Assembly: GCF_030944405.1 (NCBI RefSeq) | Contig: NZ_CP132339.1 | Coordinates: forward strand, 4,340,001 to 4,404,000 | Origin: Janthinobacterium sp. J1-1 | GTDB lineage: Bacteria > Pseudomonadota > Gammaproteobacteria > Burkholderiales > Burkholderiaceae_D | DNA: 64,000 nucleotides | Direction: 5' to 3' | Shown here: positions 63,861 to 64,000 of the stretch, in pieces | Numbering within the stretch: position 1 is the stretch's first letter | Layout: the number at the start of each line of letters is the position of its first letter | The notes under the pieces: model-generated | What the model saw: only the letters and a program-made list of their open reading frames with translations | Told to the model about the DNA's origin: nothing | Database searches by the model: none | Made by a program: the position numbers and the translations under genes

Positions 63861-64000
63861 TCAGTGTGAGGAAACAAACTCGACGCCGGCAAACGTGGGC
63901 GGAATGGCAAAGCTCGCCCGCATGCGCCGGGCCTCCGCCGCCGGGGCCAGGCCGAACAGCCGCCGGAACTCCCGGCTGAACTGCGACGCACTGGTATAGC
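63861..64000 (-). CDS. AraC-family regulator, C-terminal end only
   Basis: The last 46 codons of a gene that starts beyond the window. Reading from the edge: YTSASQFSREFRRLFGLAP, the second HTH recognition region of AraC proteins, then a tail ending in VSSH and a TGA. The first part of the gene is outside, so its sensor type cannot be told. Confidence 0.85.
   Translation of the reverse strand, partial: YTSASQFSREFRRLFGLAPAAEARRMRASFAIPPTFAGVEFVSSH

Overview
The window is GC-rich bacterial chromosome that reads as a betaproteobacterium, most likely Oxalobacteraceae (Janthinobacterium/Duganella/Massilia type). This rests on gene content: a PpiD-type foldase, PurL, NadB, PrsK/PrsR regulators of the PEP-CTERM/exopolysaccharide system, and many dCache-type hybrid kinases. 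The genus is inference; no rRNA, tRNA or CRISPR was seen.

Layout. 1-10.8 kb is housekeeping and metabolism: the 3' part of ppiD, a divergent tesA-like esterase/ybbA-like ABC ATPase pair, the NAD(P)HX repair fusion, a 1190-residue 5-oxoprolinase, and an AraC regulator divergent from a YahK-like alcohol dehydrogenase. 10.9-31.1 kb is an unbroken run of signal-transduction genes: two HD-GYP proteins, a GGDEF response regulator, four membrane sensor kinases (three of them hybrids), a separate HPt protein, an excisionase-like-HTH/receiver protein, a receiver-TPR protein, and an in-frame HD-GYP response regulator-chemoreceptor fusion. AT-rich palindromic motifs recur in front of three of these operons. 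One hybrid kinase is frameshifted at a perfect 21-bp inverted repeat.

31.4-37.1 kb holds purL, an Amj-type lipid II flippase gene, and a second, decayed copy of the last ~620 bp of purL. 37.1-40.6 kb is a low-GC accessory patch with a DUF4747-like gene and a short membrane-protein gene cut by an IS3-family element. 40.7-45 kb carries a TerB-like gene, a previously unlisted 56-codon gene, a membrane protein and a complete IS66 element with a perfect 8-bp target duplication.

46.5-53.9 kb is a tightly coupled five-gene operon: TerY-like vWA protein, PP2C phosphatase, two paralogous kinases with zinc ribbon, one membrane helix and a TonB-C-like tail, then a MORN-repeat protein. It resembles the TerY-P phosphorylation triad, elaborated into a transmembrane form, and is one of the best candidates for an undescribed system here. 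53.9-60.5 kb holds nadB and the PEP-CTERM sugar transferase-PrsK-PrsR operon. The rest comprises hemerythrin, membrane, esterase and lipoprotein genes, and the C-terminus of another AraC regulator.
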